NCBI GenBank assembly: GCA_035295745.1 | Contig: DATGIL010000028.1 | Span: 36,473 to 100,472 of the forward strand | From: JAIQFL01 sp035295745 | GTDB lineage: Bacteria > Acidobacteriota > Terriglobia > Bryobacterales > Bryobacteraceae | Direction: 5' to 3' | Length of the DNA: 64,000 nt | Part shown: piece by piece, positions 24,118 to 32,980 of the stretch | Numbering within the stretch: position 1 is the first letter of the stretch | Layout of the letters: the number at the start of each line of letters is the position of its first letter | Made by a program: the position numbers and the translations under genes | Notes under the pieces: model-generated | Database searches by the model: none | The model's input: the letters and a program-made list of their open reading frames with translations, nothing else | What the model was told of the DNA's origin: nothing

Positions 24118-25206
24118 ATGAACATACCCAAGCCCGCGCGCCGTTGGGCAGCGATCGTCGCTGCATGGCTGATTTTCGGGCTCTTCAACGGAACGCAGAC
24201 CTACGTTACACGCGCTTACCTGGGGAGGGTGCCGTGGTGGCCTGTATATGCATTCGCGCTGCTGGATGCCTTGGTGTGGGCCGCGCTGACACCCGTGATT
24301 CTGCTGGTAGCCGAGCGTTTTTCGCCGTCCCGCGTGCGATGGCGTTGGGTGGCGGCGACGCAGTTCCTGGCGGGAATCATCTTCGCATTCATTCACCTCT
24401 GGGTCTTCGTAAAACTGCTGCCTCAAGTCGGATACTACACCGTGGGACAGCGCTCCCTCTTTTTGACTCTGATGCCCATTCGCCTGCAGTTCGATCTCTT
24501 GACCTATTGGCTGTTGGCTGGATTGCGGCAGGCCATGGAGTATTACCAGCAGGTGCGCGAACGCGAGCGTCGAGCGAGCCAGCTCGAGACCAGCCTGGTG
24601 CAGGCACGGCTGCAGGCGCTCCGCATGCAGTTGCAGCCGCATTTCCTCTTCAATACGTTGAACACCATCTCCTCGCTGATGTACAAGGACGTGCCGGCGG
24701 CCGATCGCGTATTGAACCGTCTGGCCGGATTCCTCCGTCTGGCGCTCGAAACCGCGCGCTCGCAGGAAGTATGCCTGCAGACGGAACTGGAGTATACCGA
24801 CCGCTATCTCGACATCGAAAAGGTGCGCTTTCTCGACCGCCTGGTAGTGGAGCACGTGATTCAGCCCGATGTGCTGGACGCCCTGGTGCCGACCCTCATT
24901 TTGCAACCGCTGGTGGAGAACGCGATTCGACACGGCGTGGGCGCACGCGCCGGAGGCGGCAAGATGTGGATCCGTGCCAGCCGCCGCGAGAACAATCTGC
25001 TGGTGGAGGTGGAAGATGAAGGAAAACCGCCGCACGACATCCACGAGGGTGTCGGTATCACGAACGCCCGATCCCGCCTGGCCACCCTCTACGGCGACCG
25101 GCAGCGCCTGGCCATCAGCACTGGAGCGAGCGGCGGATTCCGCGTGGCGATGGAACTTCCCTATCGGGCCGGAAACTACTGGCATGATGCGCACTTTAGT
25201 CATTGA
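24118..25206 (+). CDS. LytS/YehU-type sensor histidine kinase
   Basis: 362 residues. Four membrane helices occupy roughly residues 8-140 (WAAIVAAWLIFGLFNG, WWPVYAFALLDALVWAAL, WVAATQFLAGIIFAF, and the LLTYWLLAGL helix), followed by a short coiled coil. The His_kinase domain (PF06580) has the phosphorylation site LQPHFLFNTLNTISS (His near residue 179), and an ATP-binding region shows QPLVENAIRHGV and DEGK. It signals to the LytTR regulator whose gene overlaps its end by about 20 bases. The signal is unknown; no periplasmic sensor domain is present, so it likely senses membrane state or a small molecule. Confidence 0.92.
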   Translation: MNIPKPARRWAAIVAAWLIFGLFNGTQTYVTRAYLGRVPWWPVYAFALLDALVWAALTPVILLVAERFSPSRVRWRWVAATQFLAGIIFAFIHLWVFVKLLPQVGYYTVGQRSLFLTLMPIRLQFDLLTYWLLAGLRQAMEYYQQVRERERRASQLETSLVQARLQALRMQLQPHFLFNTLNTISSLMYKDVPAADRVLNRLAGFLRLALETARSQEVCLQTELEYTDRYLDIEKVRFLDRLVVEHVIQPDVLDALVPTLILQPLVENAIRHGVGARAGGGKMWIRASRRENNLLVEVEDEGKPPHDIHEGVGITNARSRLATLYGDRQRLAISTGASGGFRVAMELPYRAGNYWHDAHFSH

Positions 25207-25900
25207 CGATGAACCGCTGGCGCGCGAGAAGATCGCCCGCCATCTGGCGTCGCATCGCGACGTCGAGGTGATCGGCGAGTGCGGCGACGGTGAATCGGCG
25301 ATTCAGGCGATTCGGGATCTGGAGCCGGACCTTCTGTTCCTCGACATTCATCTGCCGGAGTGCGATGCCTTCGAGGTGCTCCGGCGGGCCGGGGTGAAGC
25401 GCCATCCGGTGGTGATCTTCGTGACCGCCTACGACGAATATGCCCTTCGGGCGTTCGAAGTGCAGGCGCTCGACTACCTGGTGAAACCGTTTGACGACGA
25501 GCGCTTCCGATCCGCCTTGCAGCGGGGCCGCGAGCAATTGGCGCAAGCCCGCGCACCCGTCCCGGCCACGTCAGGCGACGGAATCTGGAACCGCGTCCTG
25601 GTCCACACCGGCGGGAGCATTCGCATCCTCAAGCATGGGGACATCGACTGGGTCGAATCGGCGGGCAACTATGTGCGGCTGCATGTCGGCGCTGAGACAT
25701 ACCTGCATCGCGATACCATGCATCACGTGGAATCGTCGCTCGACCCGGCGCGCTTCATCCGGATCCATCGCTGCTACATTGTGAATCTGGACCGGATCCG
25801 CGAACTGCAGCCTCTGTTCAAAGGTACCTATAATGTGATCTTGCAGGACGGCACGCAGTTGACTCTGACACCGCCGTACCGCGCGCGCTTACAGCTCTGA
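25184..25900 (+). CDS. LytTR-family response regulator
   Basis: 238 residues from the ATG at 25184 (another ATG follows at 25187). Receiver domain, residues 1-120: acidic pocket IDDEP, phospho-Asp in LFLDIHLPEC (about residue 55), Thr in VTAYDEYALRAF, Lys in VKPFD. LytTR DNA-binding domain, about 140-238: IDWVESAGNYVRLH and RIHRCYIVNLDRI. LytTR proteins bind imperfect direct repeats upstream of target promoters. Its stop is directly followed by the ATG of the cysteine-synthase-like gene (TGAATG), so that enzyme is transcribed with the two-component system. Confidence 0.94.
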   Translation: MMRTLVIDDEPLAREKIARHLASHRDVEVIGECGDGESAIQAIRDLEPDLLFLDIHLPECDAFEVLRRAGVKRHPVVIFVTAYDEYALRAFEVQALDYLVKPFDDERFRSALQRGREQLAQARAPVPATSGDGIWNRVLVHTGGSIRILKHGDIDWVESAGNYVRLHVGAETYLHRDTMHHVESSLDPARFIRIHRCYIVNLDRIRELQPLFKGTYNVILQDGTQLTLTPPYRARLQL

Positions 25901-26842
25901 ATGTCCATTCTGTCTTCGGCAATCGAGGCCATCGGCGAAACGCCCCTGGTGGAGCTTGCGCGCATCTCCCGAGGCTGCCAAGGGAGAATTCTCGCCAAGT
26001 TGGAATATTTGAATCCGGGCCTCTCCAAAAAGGATCGGATCGCTCGCCAGATCATCGAAGACGCGGAGGCGGATGGCAGTCTGCGTCCCGGCCAGACCGT
26101 GGTCGAGTTGACCAGCGGCAACACCGGTACGGGCCTCGCGATCGTCTGCGGTATCAAGGGGTATCCGTTCGTCGCAGTGATGTCGAAAGGTAACTCCGGG
26201 GAGCGCGCGCGGATGATGCGTGCCCTGGGTGCGGAGGTCGTCCTGGTCGAGCAGCTACCCGGCTCGCATCCGGGACAGGTGTCGGGAGGCGATCTCGAAT
26301 TGGTGGAGCAAGCGACGCAACGCATCGCCCGCGAACGAGGCGCGTTTCGCGCCGATCAGTTCCATCATCCCGGCAATTTCCGGGCGCACTATCTCCACAC
26401 CGGACCCGAAATCTGGCGTCAGGCCGAGGGCCGCATCGATACGTTCTGCGACTTTGCGGGCACCGGCGGCGCCTTCGCCGGTTGCGCCGCCGCCTTCAAG
26501 GAGCGGAATCCGCAAATTGCATGCTACCTGGTGGAACCGGTTGGCTGCGCGGTGTTGGCCGGAAAGGGAGTGGTGGACGCGAACCATCGCATCCAGGGCG
26601 GCGGCTATGCGATGGCGGAATTGCCACTGCTGCGCCGGTACGATGTGGATGGCTATGTCCAGGTGAATGACACGGAGGCCATCGAAATGGCCCGGCGACT
26701 GGCGCGGGAAGAAGGCATTTTCGCGGGATTCTCCTCCGGCGCGAACGTCGCCGCCGCATTGAAATTGGCGCCCGGCAGGATCGTAATTACGCTGATTAAT
26801 GACTCCGGAATGAAATATTTGAGCACGGATCTGTGGGAATAA
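25901..26842 (+). CDS. Cysteine synthase-like PLP enzyme
   Basis: 313 residues of the PLP fold-type II family (cysteine synthase/cystathionine beta-synthase). The PLP-lysine region reads NPGLSKKDRIA (canonical SVKDR). The substrate loop TSGNTGTGLA and the phosphate-binding loop GTGGAFAG (canonical GTGGT) are also present. It would make cysteine from O-acetylserine and sulfide or do a related beta-replacement. ATG follows the regulator stop with no spacer. The family has close relatives with other substrates, so the exact reaction is not assigned, and I do not give a symbol. Confidence 0.85.
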   Translation: MSILSSAIEAIGETPLVELARISRGCQGRILAKLEYLNPGLSKKDRIARQIIEDAEADGSLRPGQTVVELTSGNTGTGLAIVCGIKGYPFVAVMSKGNSGERARMMRALGAEVVLVEQLPGSHPGQVSGGDLELVEQATQRIARERGAFRADQFHHPGNFRAHYLHTGPEIWRQAEGRIDTFCDFAGTGGAFAGCAAAFKERNPQIACYLVEPVGCAVLAGKGVVDANHRIQGGGYAMAELPLLRRYDVDGYVQVNDTEAIEMARRLAREEGIFAGFSSGANVAAALKLAPGRIVITLINDSGMKYLSTDLWE

Positions 26843-26844
26843 GG

Positions 26845-26872
26845 TTGTAATTATGGGTATTTGTACTAGAAT
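26845..26872 (+). promoter_or_regulatory. Sigma-70-like promoter of the HTH gene
   Basis: TTGTAA (26845-26850) and TAGAAT (26867-26872) are spaced by 16 bases in an AT-rich pocket unusual for this GC-rich window, and the next ATG is 16 bases downstream. The match is fair, not perfect. Confidence 0.45.
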
Positions 26873-26887
26873 TGCTAATACCAGAAC

Positions 26888-27259
26888 ATGCCAACCCATC
26901 GGGTCCAGCCAGACCTCGCCAGTCTGAGGCGAAATAGGGGCGTTTCGCTTGGCGAGATATCCCACAGCACCAAAATCGCAGTCCGTTACCTGGAGGCGAT
27001 TGAAAGCGGTCAATACGCCAAGCTCCCTGGCGGGTACTACGATGTCAGCTACATCCGCCAGTACGCGCAGGCTGTGGAGTGTGATGAAGTTCAGCTGTTG
27101 CAACAATATCGTGATGCTGTGCAACCGCATCCACCCGTTGCGGAGGGCACTGGCAGGGCGGCGACCGCTGCCCCGGTGCCCTCTTCGTCGCGACCCGTCA
27201 GTTGGCTCGATCTCCGTATGCTGTTCAACGTAAGTATGCGGATGCTGCGAAAGATATGA
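26888..27259 (+). CDS. RodZ-like helix-turn-helix protein
   Basis: 123 residues. The first 75 form an HTH of the Cro/RodZ N-terminal type (PF13413): VSLGEISHSTKIAVRYLEAIESGQYAKLPGGYY and SYIRQYAQAVECDEVQLL. A Pro/Ala-rich linker and a short amphipathic C-terminus (WLDLRMLFNVSMRMLRKI) follow. There is no clear transmembrane helix, so it may be a cytoplasmic or peripheral RodZ-like protein instead of full RodZ. It follows the cysteine-synthase-like gene by 45 bases with its own promoter candidate. Confidence 0.75.
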   Translation: MPTHRVQPDLASLRRNRGVSLGEISHSTKIAVRYLEAIESGQYAKLPGGYYDVSYIRQYAQAVECDEVQLLQQYRDAVQPHPPVAEGTGRAATAAPVPSSSRPVSWLDLRMLFNVSMRMLRKI

Positions 27260-27358
27260 GAAAAAGCTCCCGTTATCATCAGGTAAAAACTACCTTGATC
27301 GAGTAACGGCGCCAGTAAGTCCCGATCGATTGGACATCCGGCATGTTAGCGTGAAGTC

Positions 27359-27949
27359 TTGTTCCGTCTCTTCAGGCCGTCCGATGAACAGGTTCGCTCG
27401 ATTATAAGGCGAAATCGGAATCAATCCTTCTCTTATCCGGATGTGGGCGCCACCCGCACTGGCAATGTACCGGCCGCCTACAACTTCGACCGTCATCGCA
27501 CCGAACTGGGTAAAGGCAGGCCCACCTGGCTCGCGGCCAAAGCCGCGGTCCGGCGCTGGGAGATGTTTGATCGAGCCTGGATTCGTATCTTCCCGGAGAC
27601 CCTTGCCATTCGCAAAGGATCGGTCGTGGCAGTTGTGCCCGCGCACTTCGGATTCTTTTCTGTCAACCTCTGCCGGATCGTGTACGTGATCGATACCGAG
27701 AAGCCGCTCCCCCTGTTTGGATTCGCGTATGGCACCTTGCGCCAGCATGCGGAAAGCGGTGAGGAGCGATTCACGGTCTCCTGGAACCCGGACGACGATT
27801 CGGTCCGGTATGAGATCGCTGCCATGTCGAAACCGCGGGCGATTCCGGCCAGAATCGGTTATCCCATCGCACGCGCAGTGCAAAGAAAGTTCGGGCGCAC
27901 CTCGTTGGAGTCGATGCGGCGCGCCGTCACAGGCGTGCTGTCGGGTTAA
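27359..27949 (+). CDS. DUF1990 family protein
   Basis: 196 residues of PF09348: FSYPDVGATRTGNVPAAYNFDRH at the front, then LGKGRPTWLAAKAAVRRWEMF, a central VVAVVPAHFGFFSVNLCRIVYV, and GFAYGTLRQHAESGEERF. The TTG at 27359 is chosen because its MFRLFRPSD start fits family members; no strong ribosome site is visible. Family members are found in bacteria and plants and their function is unknown. No operon partner is obvious: the HTH gene ends 100 bases before and the TPR gene starts 57 bases after. Confidence 0.85.
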   Translation: MFRLFRPSDEQVRSIIRRNRNQSFSYPDVGATRTGNVPAAYNFDRHRTELGKGRPTWLAAKAAVRRWEMFDRAWIRIFPETLAIRKGSVVAVVPAHFGFFSVNLCRIVYVIDTEKPLPLFGFAYGTLRQHAESGEERFTVSWNPDDDSVRYEIAAMSKPRAIPARIGYPIARAVQRKFGRTSLESMRRAVTGVLSG

Positions 27950-28005
27950 CTTGAGCCAACAATACGGCGGATTTCAGAGTGAGGTAAGATAAACGATCGT
28001 TTGCG

Positions 28006-28842
28006 ATGTTACGGCTCTTCGTATTGGCGGTGGCCCTTTGCATGCGCGTGAGCGCATCCGACAGCCCGCCCACGCTTGATGACGTGGTCCAGCACCTGTA
28101 CGACTTCGATTTTCCCGCCACCCATCAGATTCTGGATCGCTACATCGCCGCACATCCGCAGGACCCGCTGCCCTTCGCCTTTCGTTCTTCCGCCTACCTC
28201 TTTTCGGAATTGGACCGCTTGGGCGTTCTCGAAAGCGAATTTCTGATCGACGATAACCGCATTATCGATAAGAAAAACCCGGCGTCCCCCGACCCGGAAA
28301 TCCGGACGCGTTTTCTCAAAGCACTGGACGACACCGGGAGCCGCGCTGATAAGGCACTGAAGGCCAATCCCATGGACCGCGATGCCTTGTTCGCGATGTG
28401 TATTTCCCAAGGCGTCGCCACCGACTACATGGCGTTTGTCGAGAAACATCAGATCTCCAGCCTCTCGGCGGCACGGCGCTCGAACGACTATGCGCAGCGC
28501 CTGCTGCGCGTCGATCCGCAGTTTTACGATGCCTACATGACCGCGGGCCTCTCGGAATACATGATCGGGAGCCTGCCGTTCTTTATTCGCTGGTTCATTC
28601 ATTTCGACAACGTGAGCGGCAACAAAGAGCGAGGCAAGCAGAATCTGGAACTGGTCTCGCGCGAGGGCCACTATTTCAAGGCATTCGCCAAGATTCTGCT
28701 GGGGATTATCAGCTTGCGCGAAAAGAAACCCCGGGAAGCGCAAAGACTACTGACGGATCTTTCGCATCAGTACCCCACGAACCCGCTCTTTCGGAAAGAA
28801 CTCGTCAAGCTCAATAGCAAGCTGGGTGTGGCGGCGAATTGA
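28006..28842 (+). CDS. Exported TPR-like protein
   Basis: 278 residues with a signal peptide (LFVLAVALCMRVSA) and helix-pair repeats through the remainder, for example HLYDFDFPATHQILDRYIAAHPQDP, ALKANPMDRDALFAM and LRVDPQFYDAYMTAGLSEY. These match loosely to tetratricopeptide repeats, five or six in all. TPR proteins in the periplasm usually act as scaffolds. It stands alone, convergent with the lipoprotein gene across a repeat-filled space. No specific function can be given. Confidence 0.75.
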   Translation: MLRLFVLAVALCMRVSASDSPPTLDDVVQHLYDFDFPATHQILDRYIAAHPQDPLPFAFRSSAYLFSELDRLGVLESEFLIDDNRIIDKKNPASPDPEIRTRFLKALDDTGSRADKALKANPMDRDALFAMCISQGVATDYMAFVEKHQISSLSAARRSNDYAQRLLRVDPQFYDAYMTAGLSEYMIGSLPFFIRWFIHFDNVSGNKERGKQNLELVSREGHYFKAFAKILLGIISLREKKPREAQRLLTDLSHQYPTNPLFRKELVKLNSKLGVAAN

Positions 28843-28939
28843 ACGGGGAACTGGTGACCCGATCAAATCTGGCTCCCGCAACTCGGTGGCGTAAAACCGC
28901 TCCTGCCGGGTTCCGGGCGATTCTGTCACGTGTCGCCTC

Positions 28940-29190
28940 ACCTCACGGCCGCGATACGTGCGCTTGCGATATGTGCGCTTGCGAGCCGCGCGCTTGCGAT
29001 ACGTGCACTTGCGAGCCGCGCGCGTGAGCAAGCGTTCACTAATCCGAAGGACGGAGACACTCCCTCTGGGCGCTTCTCGTAACCCACCCAAATGCGTCCG
29101 CGCGATACGTGCGCTTGCGCTACGTGCGCTTGCGAGCCGCGCGCGTCAGCAAGCGATCACTAATCAGAGGGCGGAGATGCTCCCTCAGGA
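28940..29190 (+). repeat. Degenerate palindromic repeat cluster between convergent genes
   Basis: The unit CGCTTGCGAGCCGCGCGC occurs several times in inverse orientation to the array at 10337, including two full reversed arms ending GTGAGCAAGCG and GTCAGCAAGCG, with intervening GATACGTGCGCTTGCG units. It fills the 364-base gap between the TPR gene and the lipoprotein gene. No gene or terminator of other kind is seen there. Confidence 0.8.
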
Positions 29191-29206
29191 AGCGCTCATT
29201 TACGGC

Positions 29207-29737
29207 CTATTGCACGCGGTGAAGCACCTCAGCCTCATCCGTCGCCTTGGCGTCGCTTGCCGCCTTAGCGAGGAAAGCGCCGACGGCGTCGCCGGGCGAG
29301 GTGATCAGCATGCGGTCGGAGATCGGCGCGGTGCTCAATTGCCGCAGCGCCTGCTCCTTCAGCCAGTCGGTTTGCAGGATCGCGAAGCGCAGCGTATCGC
29401 CATCCGTCCACACCCGCATTCCGGTGTGCACCGCCAACTGGAACGGGTCTTCATTGGCGGCGGTCACGTCGAGAATTTTCACGTCTCCCGCCGTCATCAG
29501 GCGCGCTTTGACTTGATAGACTTCTGAAGAATCGGTGAGGTAGCGGATAGTGTAGCCGGAGCCGTCCTGCCGGATCGAGTAGATATCCTTGCCGTCGGAA
29601 CTGATCCACGTGCCCAGAAGAGCGGGATCCATCACCGCCTGTTCCGTGGTGACGAACGGATTTAAGGAGACTACGTTTGAGCAGCCTGTGAGCGTCATCG
29701 CGCCGGCTACCATCAGAGAGAGTGCCAGAGTTTTCAT
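29207..29737 (-). CDS. Lipoprotein of unknown function
   Basis: 176 residues from the ATG at 29737, chosen because GGAGGC precedes it and the signal peptide begins there (MKTLALSLMVAGAMTLTGC, lipobox LTGC, lipidation Cys about residue 19). The mature part is beta-rich (LLGTWISSDGKDIYSIRQDG, YTIRYLTDSSEVYQVKARLM) and may be a lipocalin-like or copper-resistance-like barrel. I do not recognise a named family. It lies downstream of a decayed TIGR03435 gene on the same strand. Confidence 0.65.
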   Translation of the reverse strand: MKTLALSLMVAGAMTLTGCSNVVSLNPFVTTEQAVMDPALLGTWISSDGKDIYSIRQDGSGYTIRYLTDSSEVYQVKARLMTAGDVKILDVTAANEDPFQLAVHTGMRVWTDGDTLRFAILQTDWLKEQALRQLSTAPISDRMLITSPGDAVGAFLAKAASDAKATDEAEVLHRVQ

Positions 29738-29806
29738 CTTGTGTGCCTCCATCCAGGAACAGCGTCGCTGCATGGCTGGGATTGCACTCCGGGCGAAAAA
29801 AATGCA

Positions 29807-30060
29807 TCAGTTGGCTGACGGCCCCTCGGCGTGAACGATCACCAGCATCTCCAGCGAGTCCCCTCGTCTCAAGTTTCAACCCCAACTGCTCCTCGACCGC
29901 GGGAAGATGGAGGGCCCGGTCTCGGGATTGTCGTCGATGGCGTAGACCTAATAAGGCTTGACGCCGTACGCCTCTCGCAGAATCACTTTCAAAGTGAGGT
30001 TCGTGATTTTCAGCCACGCCGCCTGGATTTTGCGGAGATCGAGTGGCTCTCGGGAGCCCG
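29807..30060 (-). pseudogene. Decayed C-terminus of a TIGR03435-family gene
   Basis: The minus strand carries the typical family ending broken into three frames. AWLKITNLTLKVILREAYG is followed by KPY, an in-frame TAG where Gln is normal, then VYAIDDNPETGPSIFP. A frameshift leads to VEEQLGLKLETR, and a further shift leads to LEMLVIVHAEGPSAN and TGA. The rest of the gene (about 200 codons) is missing. TIGR03435 is an expanded soil Acidobacteriota family of unknown function, so this is a dead paralogue. Confidence 0.75.
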
Positions 30061-30075
30061 GGCCTGACCAGAAAC

Positions 30076-32364
30076 CTAAATTGGCCTCCACCCCAATTTC
30101 CTCCACCAGCGAACCAGGGTCACCTTGAGAGGGGCATAGTTGCCCGCAATGAGCATCAGAGCGATCCCGGAAACCAGCAGCACGATCGGCCAGAACGCGC
30201 GGCCGGGGAACTCATGCCGTTGCAGCCGGTAGACGCCGATGGCCAAAAAGAGCAGTCCGCTCGCAAGGTAATTCTTCATCTGCCGCGGGATGCTGGCGAA
30301 TACGAAAACGGCGGCCACGGAAGGAAGCATCCAGGAGAAGATTCGCGACTCGGCAGGCGATTCGGCGTTGAGTCCCAGCAGCAGCAGCGAGGTCATCACG
30401 TGGCCCGGAATCACGAATCGAAAAGCGTGGCCGACCAGGCGCAGCAGCGGCGAGGATTGCAGCCGCGAGAGCCAATCGAGCGTGAAATAAATCGCGGCGT
30501 TCCCGATGAACAGGTACTCCGGTTGTCCGCGAGTCCAGGGCGCGACGGATTTCAGCCAATCGGCGTATGGCTGGTGGAACGCCGCCACGCCGCTCAATGC
30601 CGCCCACGTGAAGGCCACCGCGAAGGGATAGAAGTAGCGGGAATCGTCCGGCAATCGAAGGCGCTCGAAGACGAATCCGGCAACCAGGAACAGCAAGGCG
30701 CACGGCAGCAGGTGGAAGTAGAAGCGTCCCGGGTCGTGATCGAGCCAATCGAGCATTCCGAATCGCAGCAGAGTGGCCAGGCACAACAGCGCCGCATACG
30801 TAGCGAACATCAGCGAGAAGACCGGGGCGCGCGTGACACGTCGCAGCCACCAGCAAACCGGAAGCGCCGCCAGCAGTGACCACCAGATCTGCGCGTTGGT
30901 AGCCTGTTTGCCGAGATCGAGCCGATGGAACAGCTCCAGATCCAATTGGCCGCGAGTGAGCGCTGTGAACAGGTGAGCCTCCTGCCACGTGACCAGCGCC
31001 GCAATCGGAGCCACCAGGCAGACCGCCAGTAGAAAGGCAATCGCCACCCGTGGATTCCCGCGATTCCAACTGCGAATGCCCAACCAGGCGCTGGGAATCG
31101 CCGCCGCCCACGCCGCGAGGATCGCCGGTGCACCGGTGACGGCCGGGTACGAGAAAGACGCCAGAAACGCTGCCCCGACCGCCAGCACCCAAGCCCCCAA
31201 GTAAAGGGTGACCTGCGGTAACGTGAGACGGCGCGCCTCCATGATCCAGGCATCCTCGCGCTCAATCAACCTGCCGTAGCGCTTCCGCAGGCCATCGTAC
31301 TCAGCCTCGGAAACAATCTGATCGTGACGCCAGCTTTCCAGGTCGCGCAGATGCTCCCCGACCTTCCCCGCGATCAGCCGCGCATAGGCGGCGGGCTCAG
31401 CCAATACCGCTTCACCGGCGAGGAAGCGATTCAGATCCTCAGCCATCTCGCGCGCTGAGGCATATCTTGCGGAAGGCTCCTTTTCCAGCGCCTTGAGACA
31501 GATGTTCTGCAGATCGCGCGGCACCGACGGAGTACGCCGACGCGGAAGCGCCGGTTCGTCCTCACGAATCGCGCGCAGAATGCCGGAAACAGAGTCGCCG
31601 CGGAATGGCGTGGCGCCGGTCAGCAACTCGTACAAGATGGCGCCGAGTGCGAAGACGTCGCTGCGCGCGTCGAGTGGCTGGCCGGCGGCCTGTTCGGGAG
31701 AAAGATATTCGGGAGTCCCTGCCACAGGGTGACGCGCGCGGTCGTTCGCGCTGGCGAGATCGAGGGCGAGTCCGAAATCCAGCAGTTTGGGGTCGAATTC
31801 CGAATCGACCAGGATATTGGCAGGTTTGAGATCGCGATGCACCAGGCCCTGGTCGTGCAGGAACTGCGCTGCCAATGCGACCTTGACCATCAACTCCGCC
31901 TTCTGACGGAAATCGAGCCGCGCGGCGGCGAGGGTGAGCGGCGCACCGGTCAGATACTCCATCACGAAGTGCGCAGGCTCATCGGCAGGCCCGAGACTGT
32001 ATATCCGAGCTACCCACGGATGGCTCAGGCGTGCCATGGCGCGGGCTTCCTCCATGAATCGCGCGCGCAGCTCGGAGTCCCCCGCGTAGCGCGGCGCCAG
32101 AGTCTTGATCGCCACCTTGCGATTCAGCGCCTCGTCCACAGCGAGCAGGACGCGGCCCATTCCACCAGCGCCGATTTCGTTGACGATCTTGTGCCCCGAC
32201 AGGCGTTCGGGCAACGGCGGCGCGGGCTCCAAAACGCGATCGATCTCGGAGAGAGCGGCGAGTTCGGGAGCGAGTTCCGGCGAATGCGCGGTGGCGCCCG
32301 ACGCGCGCCGGTCAAGAAGATCGGCCAACGCCTCGGCTAGCTTCTGCTCGGAATCGGCGTCCAT
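30076..32364 (-). CDS. Ser/Thr protein kinase with multi-helix membrane domain
   Basis: 762 residues. A cytoplasmic kinase domain spans about residues 55-320: glycine loop IGAGGMGRVLLAVD, VAIKTL lysine, HRDLKPANILV catalytic loop, DFGLAL, and the APE-like GTPEYLSPEQA. An amphipathic linker with DAWIMEARRL follows, then about ten membrane helices from residue 390 (LYLGAWVLAVGAAFLASFSYPA) to the end. The membrane part does not match a sensor domain I know. The gene overlaps the sigma-factor stop by one base, so the kinase probably controls or is controlled with that ECF factor. Hanks-kinase/ECF pairs are common in Acidobacteriota and Planctomycetes. Confidence 0.92.
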   Translation of the reverse strand: MDADSEQKLAEALADLLDRRASGATAHSPELAPELAALSEIDRVLEPAPPLPERLSGHKIVNEIGAGGMGRVLLAVDEALNRKVAIKTLAPRYAGDSELRARFMEEARAMARLSHPWVARIYSLGPADEPAHFVMEYLTGAPLTLAAARLDFRQKAELMVKVALAAQFLHDQGLVHRDLKPANILVDSEFDPKLLDFGLALDLASANDRARHPVAGTPEYLSPEQAAGQPLDARSDVFALGAILYELLTGATPFRGDSVSGILRAIREDEPALPRRRTPSVPRDLQNICLKALEKEPSARYASAREMAEDLNRFLAGEAVLAEPAAYARLIAGKVGEHLRDLESWRHDQIVSEAEYDGLRKRYGRLIEREDAWIMEARRLTLPQVTLYLGAWVLAVGAAFLASFSYPAVTGAPAILAAWAAAIPSAWLGIRSWNRGNPRVAIAFLLAVCLVAPIAALVTWQEAHLFTALTRGQLDLELFHRLDLGKQATNAQIWWSLLAALPVCWWLRRVTRAPVFSLMFATYAALLCLATLLRFGMLDWLDHDPGRFYFHLLPCALLFLVAGFVFERLRLPDDSRYFYPFAVAFTWAALSGVAAFHQPYADWLKSVAPWTRGQPEYLFIGNAAIYFTLDWLSRLQSSPLLRLVGHAFRFVIPGHVMTSLLLLGLNAESPAESRIFSWMLPSVAAVFVFASIPRQMKNYLASGLLFLAIGVYRLQRHEFPGRAFWPIVLLVSGIALMLIAGNYAPLKVTLVRWWRKLGWRPI

Positions 32365-32957
32365 TACACCTCCGCGGCGTCCGAGAGCTGGCGGAAGCGC
32401 TTCACGGCGCGATAGACGAGCAGCGCGACCGCTTCGCGCGACTTGCCGAGGCGCTCCGCCATCTCGGCGGTGGAAAGTCGTTCGATTTTGGCCATGAGGA
32501 TGGCCTGCCGGTAGTCATCAGGCAAGGATTCCAAACGATCCAGCAGCCGCTGCACGGCTTCCTGTTGCGCCAGCAGGCGGCTGGGAGTCTTGGTGTCCGC
32601 CGGCTCCGGACCCTGCGGATTGCTCTGCGACCGGAAGCGAAGCTCCTCTCCGGCCCGGCATTCGCGGTTTCGATAGCGGATCCGATCGGCGATCACGTGA
32701 TCGGCAATCGCCGAGAGCCAGCGGAAGAAACTGCCGGGTGACTGATACGAGAAGCTCCCGATATCGCGGAAGGCGCGCAGGCAAGTCTCTTGCACGACGT
32801 CTTCGGCGTCTGTAAATTCGCGCTCGCGCGCACCCAGCTTGCAATGGACTAGTACGGCGAGGCGCCTGCGGTGCTTTTCGAAAGCGCGGGAAAGGGCTTG
32901 CCGGTCGCCATTCCTGGCCTGTTCGAGGAGGTCGAACGTGGAAGTGGGCGATACCAT
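32364..32957 (-). CDS. ECF-type RNA polymerase sigma factor
   Basis: 197 residues from the ATG at 32957, preceded by TGGAGG. Region 2: FEKHRRRLAVLVHCKLG and EFTDAEDVVQETCLRAFRDI. Region 4: LESLPDDYRQAILMAKIERLSTAEMAERLGKSREAVALLVYRAVKRFRQL. The usual anti-sigma gene is not present; instead the Ser/Thr kinase follows and overlaps by one base, suggesting control by phosphorylation. Upstream a GGAAC-ACACT-GTTCC palindrome (32981-32995) resembles an ECF -35 element and could be an autoregulatory promoter. Confidence 0.92.
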   Translation of the reverse strand: MVSPTSTFDLLEQARNGDRQALSRAFEKHRRRLAVLVHCKLGAREREFTDAEDVVQETCLRAFRDIGSFSYQSPGSFFRWLSAIADHVIADRIRYRNRECRAGEELRFRSQSNPQGPEPADTKTPSRLLAQQEAVQRLLDRLESLPDDYRQAILMAKIERLSTAEMAERLGKSREAVALLVYRAVKRFRQLSDAAEV

Positions 32958-32980
32958 AGCGCGCCTCCACTCATGATACG

